Shown here: positions 6,001 to 6,863 of the stretch, piece by piece
How the letters are laid out: each line of letters starts with the position of its first letter
Numbering within the stretch: position 1 is the first letter of the stretch
Origin: an uncultured Eubacteriales bacterium
GTDB lineage: Bacteria; Bacillota; Clostridia; Peptostreptococcales; Anaerovoracaceae
Assembly (NCBI GenBank): GCA_959021945.1
Contig: CAUEYG010000078.1
Location: 1 to 6,863 of the forward strand
Length of the DNA: 6,863 bases
Direction of reading: 5' to 3'
The notes under the pieces: model-generated
What the model was told of the DNA's origin: nothing
Seen by the model: the letters and a program-made list of their open reading frames with translations, nothing else
Database searches by the model: none
Made by a program: the position numbers and the translations under genes

Positions 6001-6863
6001 GCAGACAAAGCGCAACAATTTCTTCGTGAGAGCGATAGGGCAAGGGATTCAGCAGAAATATTTAATGCATTATATAGGGTATTCCAACAACATAATAGTA
6101 GTCTTACCACTTATGGTACAACGCTGGAAAATTGTTTTGAGAGACAAGAAGGCGAATTGCAGCCAGGTTCACAGATTCAGGCACTGCGAAGCAGAGTCCG
6201 GATTGCCTCTGTGTGGAATGGAAAGAAACTGTATTTGGAAGAATTCTTTCAGATTTTAAAAAGTAAAATTGATGAAACGGAACTGCTGATTCAGAAGAAA
6301 GACAGAGAATTATTTGAAGATATTTTATCTCAGACTATCAGCAAGCAGTTGACGGACCGAATCGCAGAAAGCAGAAAATGGACTCAGGATATGTCAAAGC
6401 TAATGAAAAACATGGACACGTCCATGGGCCTTACTTTTTCCTTAGACTGGAAGCCAAGATCTGCAGAAAATGATGAAGAAATCGATACGATGGAATTGGA
6501 ACAGATTCTCCTGCGGGATCGAGATCTTCTGACCGGCGAAGACTTTTCAAAGGTTGCATCCCATTTCCGCAGTAAAATTCGTTCCGAAAAAATAAAACAG
6601 GAAGAAATGGGAGGCATGGTTAATTATATGGATATTGTGCGGGATGCATTGGATTATCGCAAGTGGTTTGACTTCCAGATGTATTACCGCCGAGGTGAAG
6701 AACAAAAGAAGCGATTAACCAATGCCTCTTTCAACCGATTTAGCGGCGGAGAAAAGGCGATGGCAATGTATGTGCCTCTTTTTGCGGCAGTAAATGCTCA
6801 GTATCAGAAGGCAGCTCAAAAGGACTATCCAAGAATCATTGCTCTGGATGAGGCGTTTGCCGG
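3007..6863 (+). CDS. jetC: Wadjet type III subunit JetC, SMC/SbcC-like ATPase, TIGR02680 family (3' end cut by the window)
   Basis: An open frame runs 1285 complete codons from ATG 3007 to the right edge with no stop, so the C-terminus is missing (perhaps 60-100 residues, judging from the family's usual 1350-1400). It encodes the SMC-type motor ATPase of the complex. The N-terminal head has Walker A GQNGSGKS (residues 34-41), then LDPFG (61-65) and TIGIGQRARKG (from 102), all characteristic of TIGR02680. Long coiled coil starts near 215. A hinge-like globular domain spans about 595-720, including EAQLQKMGVLDALVIAD (619-635). The coil resumes near 725, is broken at about 968-1000 and 1035-1080, and the C-terminal head begins near 1095. 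That head carries DYRKWFDF (1216-1223), the ABC signature FSGGEKA (1245-1251) and Walker B IIALDEAFAG (1277-1286; D1281 and catalytic E1282). All ATPase motifs within the window are intact. There is no CxxC zinc hook, which separates it from Rad50/SbcC. The start follows jetB by 10 bp. jetD is expected downstream. Confidence 0.95.
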   Translation, partial: MSGRWKINRIGFVNFWLYDEEIFDFEDGRLLLRGQNGSGKSITTQSFIPFILDGDRTPSRLDPFGSSDRRMEFYFLGDGQREEATGYLFLEFYKKDTKEYRTIGIGQRARKGKPMDFWGFVILDQRRVGIDLWLYKEVGSSRIPLAKNDLKKVLGEDVPFTEVPGEYKRMVNKYIFGFRKMEQYEQFIKLLVKVRAPKLSKEFKPTKVYDILNESLQTLTDEDLRAMVDAMEKMDAIQESLQQLKRAYGEVRIIRNEYTRYNQYMLAKKGLAYLNKKNEADKKQKQLQDQEEYKKQMEEEREEKRLRTEEIDSRLVVLKTELDSLYDTDMEAADRKLEEARRTKQSAGEQRDKWEQKIREYQGDIQQRDFRLKDLTTNLDMEQKELSRQKTELEEQQDILKWEMHRSVIQSMSMEQAGGITEQKDRLKEYKKKILEGKNIIEQYEAVQKEYDQAAEQLELSRKEREQCTAEEKAAQIQLVENQDTLIQTFYEQADNNKEWKLPEPVLKKVETSLKAYQSPVDSEVIREQMRLVYEENRNDLIDEKKETERNLQGSEQQLREIESELELVRNQQEIEPQRDKATEESRKAMAEKGITGIPFFKAVEFKNDLGPEVCARLEAQLQKMGVLDALVIADTDYEQLKMQSPWFMDTVLHVQSPGTSSFDKLVVNEELSWELKKAAEAILSNIYESSGTENELYLSTEGYFRQGILKGKAEKEEAEYVGSLARRRKKEKRIRELEEVQKEIQQRIALMKETLQNLKERLECLQWEYENAPEFREINKAIENIRNCVWRLEQAEDDYRQKENLSEECKERKNQKYQKMLQCCKGLPYGRTTKEYQMAWEAAEEYQLLLQDLKELLMYIEQQRLEIRQNEELKEQAESQMDDAFVEVRRCKTECEKQDILICKYEEYMNRPEVKEQAKRIERLKEERRHLKEEQSAIDQKLAVLVDRIQAILNNQDAQKKHLQELITDETCLAKYFEEELNLKLVFSQDAHSLADCADKAQQFLRESDRARDSAEIFNALYRVFQQHNSSLTTYGTTLENCFERQEGELQPGSQIQALRSRVRIASVWNGKKLYLEEFFQILKSKIDETELLIQKKDRELFEDILSQTISKQLTDRIAESRKWTQDMSKLMKNMDTSMGLTFSLDWKPRSAENDEEIDTMELEQILLRDRDLLTGEDFSKVASHFRSKIRSEKIKQEEMGGMVNYMDIVRDALDYRKWFDFQMYYRRGEEQKKRLTNASFNRFSGGEKAMAMYVPLFAAVNAQYQKAAQKDYPRIIALDEAFA

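Noticed and set aside
5963..6259. Plus-strand open frame of 98 codons in another frame inside jetC
   Set aside because: jetC is continuous through this region in frame 1 with family-like sequence, so this is a frame shadow and not a sign of a frameshift.

Overview
The window holds most of a defence-type SMC operon. It reads as a type III Wadjet (JetABCD) anti-plasmid system of the TIGR02677/TIGR02678/TIGR02680 gene set, on the + strand. The DNA is AT-rich, uses AGA and ATA codons freely, has strong Gly/Ala-rich Shine-Dalgarno sites (GAGGGA, GGAG, AGGA) and packs its genes tightly. This suggests a Firmicute, most likely a clostridial (Lachnospiraceae-like) bacterium. That assignment is inference from composition and style, not from a marker gene.

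Layout. Positions 1-180 are the 3' end of an unrelated upstream gene whose C-terminus is a winged helix-turn-helix, like the tail of AlbA_2/Schlafen-type putative transcriptional regulators. Positions 165-299 could encode a 44-residue small protein that overlaps that gene. Positions 300-402 look like the operon's leader, with a candidate sigma-A promoter and a clear ribosome binding site. Then come jetA (403-1875, DUF2397, kleisin-like), jetB (1872-2996, DUF2398, KITE-like) and jetC (3007 to the window end, SMC/SbcC-like ATPase). jetC has no stop codon: the window cuts it just after the Walker B motif, with an estimated 60-100 residues missing. The expected fourth gene, jetD (TIGR02679/DUF2399, Toprim-type nuclease subunit), would lie beyond the right edge and cannot be seen.

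How the parts work together. In the characterised type I Wadjet complexes, JetC dimers joined by the JetA kleisin and JetB KITE subunits form an SMC motor. The motor extrudes DNA loops, recognises small closed circular DNA, and presents it to JetD for cleavage, which blocks plasmid establishment. The type III set here has the same architecture by family relationship. The 4-bp ATGA overlap of jetA and jetB and the 10-bp jetB-jetC gap indicate coordinated, probably translationally coupled expression of subunits that assemble in fixed ratio.

The system is therefore a known class rather than a new one. The points most worth a second look are the non-zinc-hook hinge of JetC, paired coiled-coil breaks that may mark an elbow, the small ORF before jetA, and the repeated TGACAG motif in the leader.
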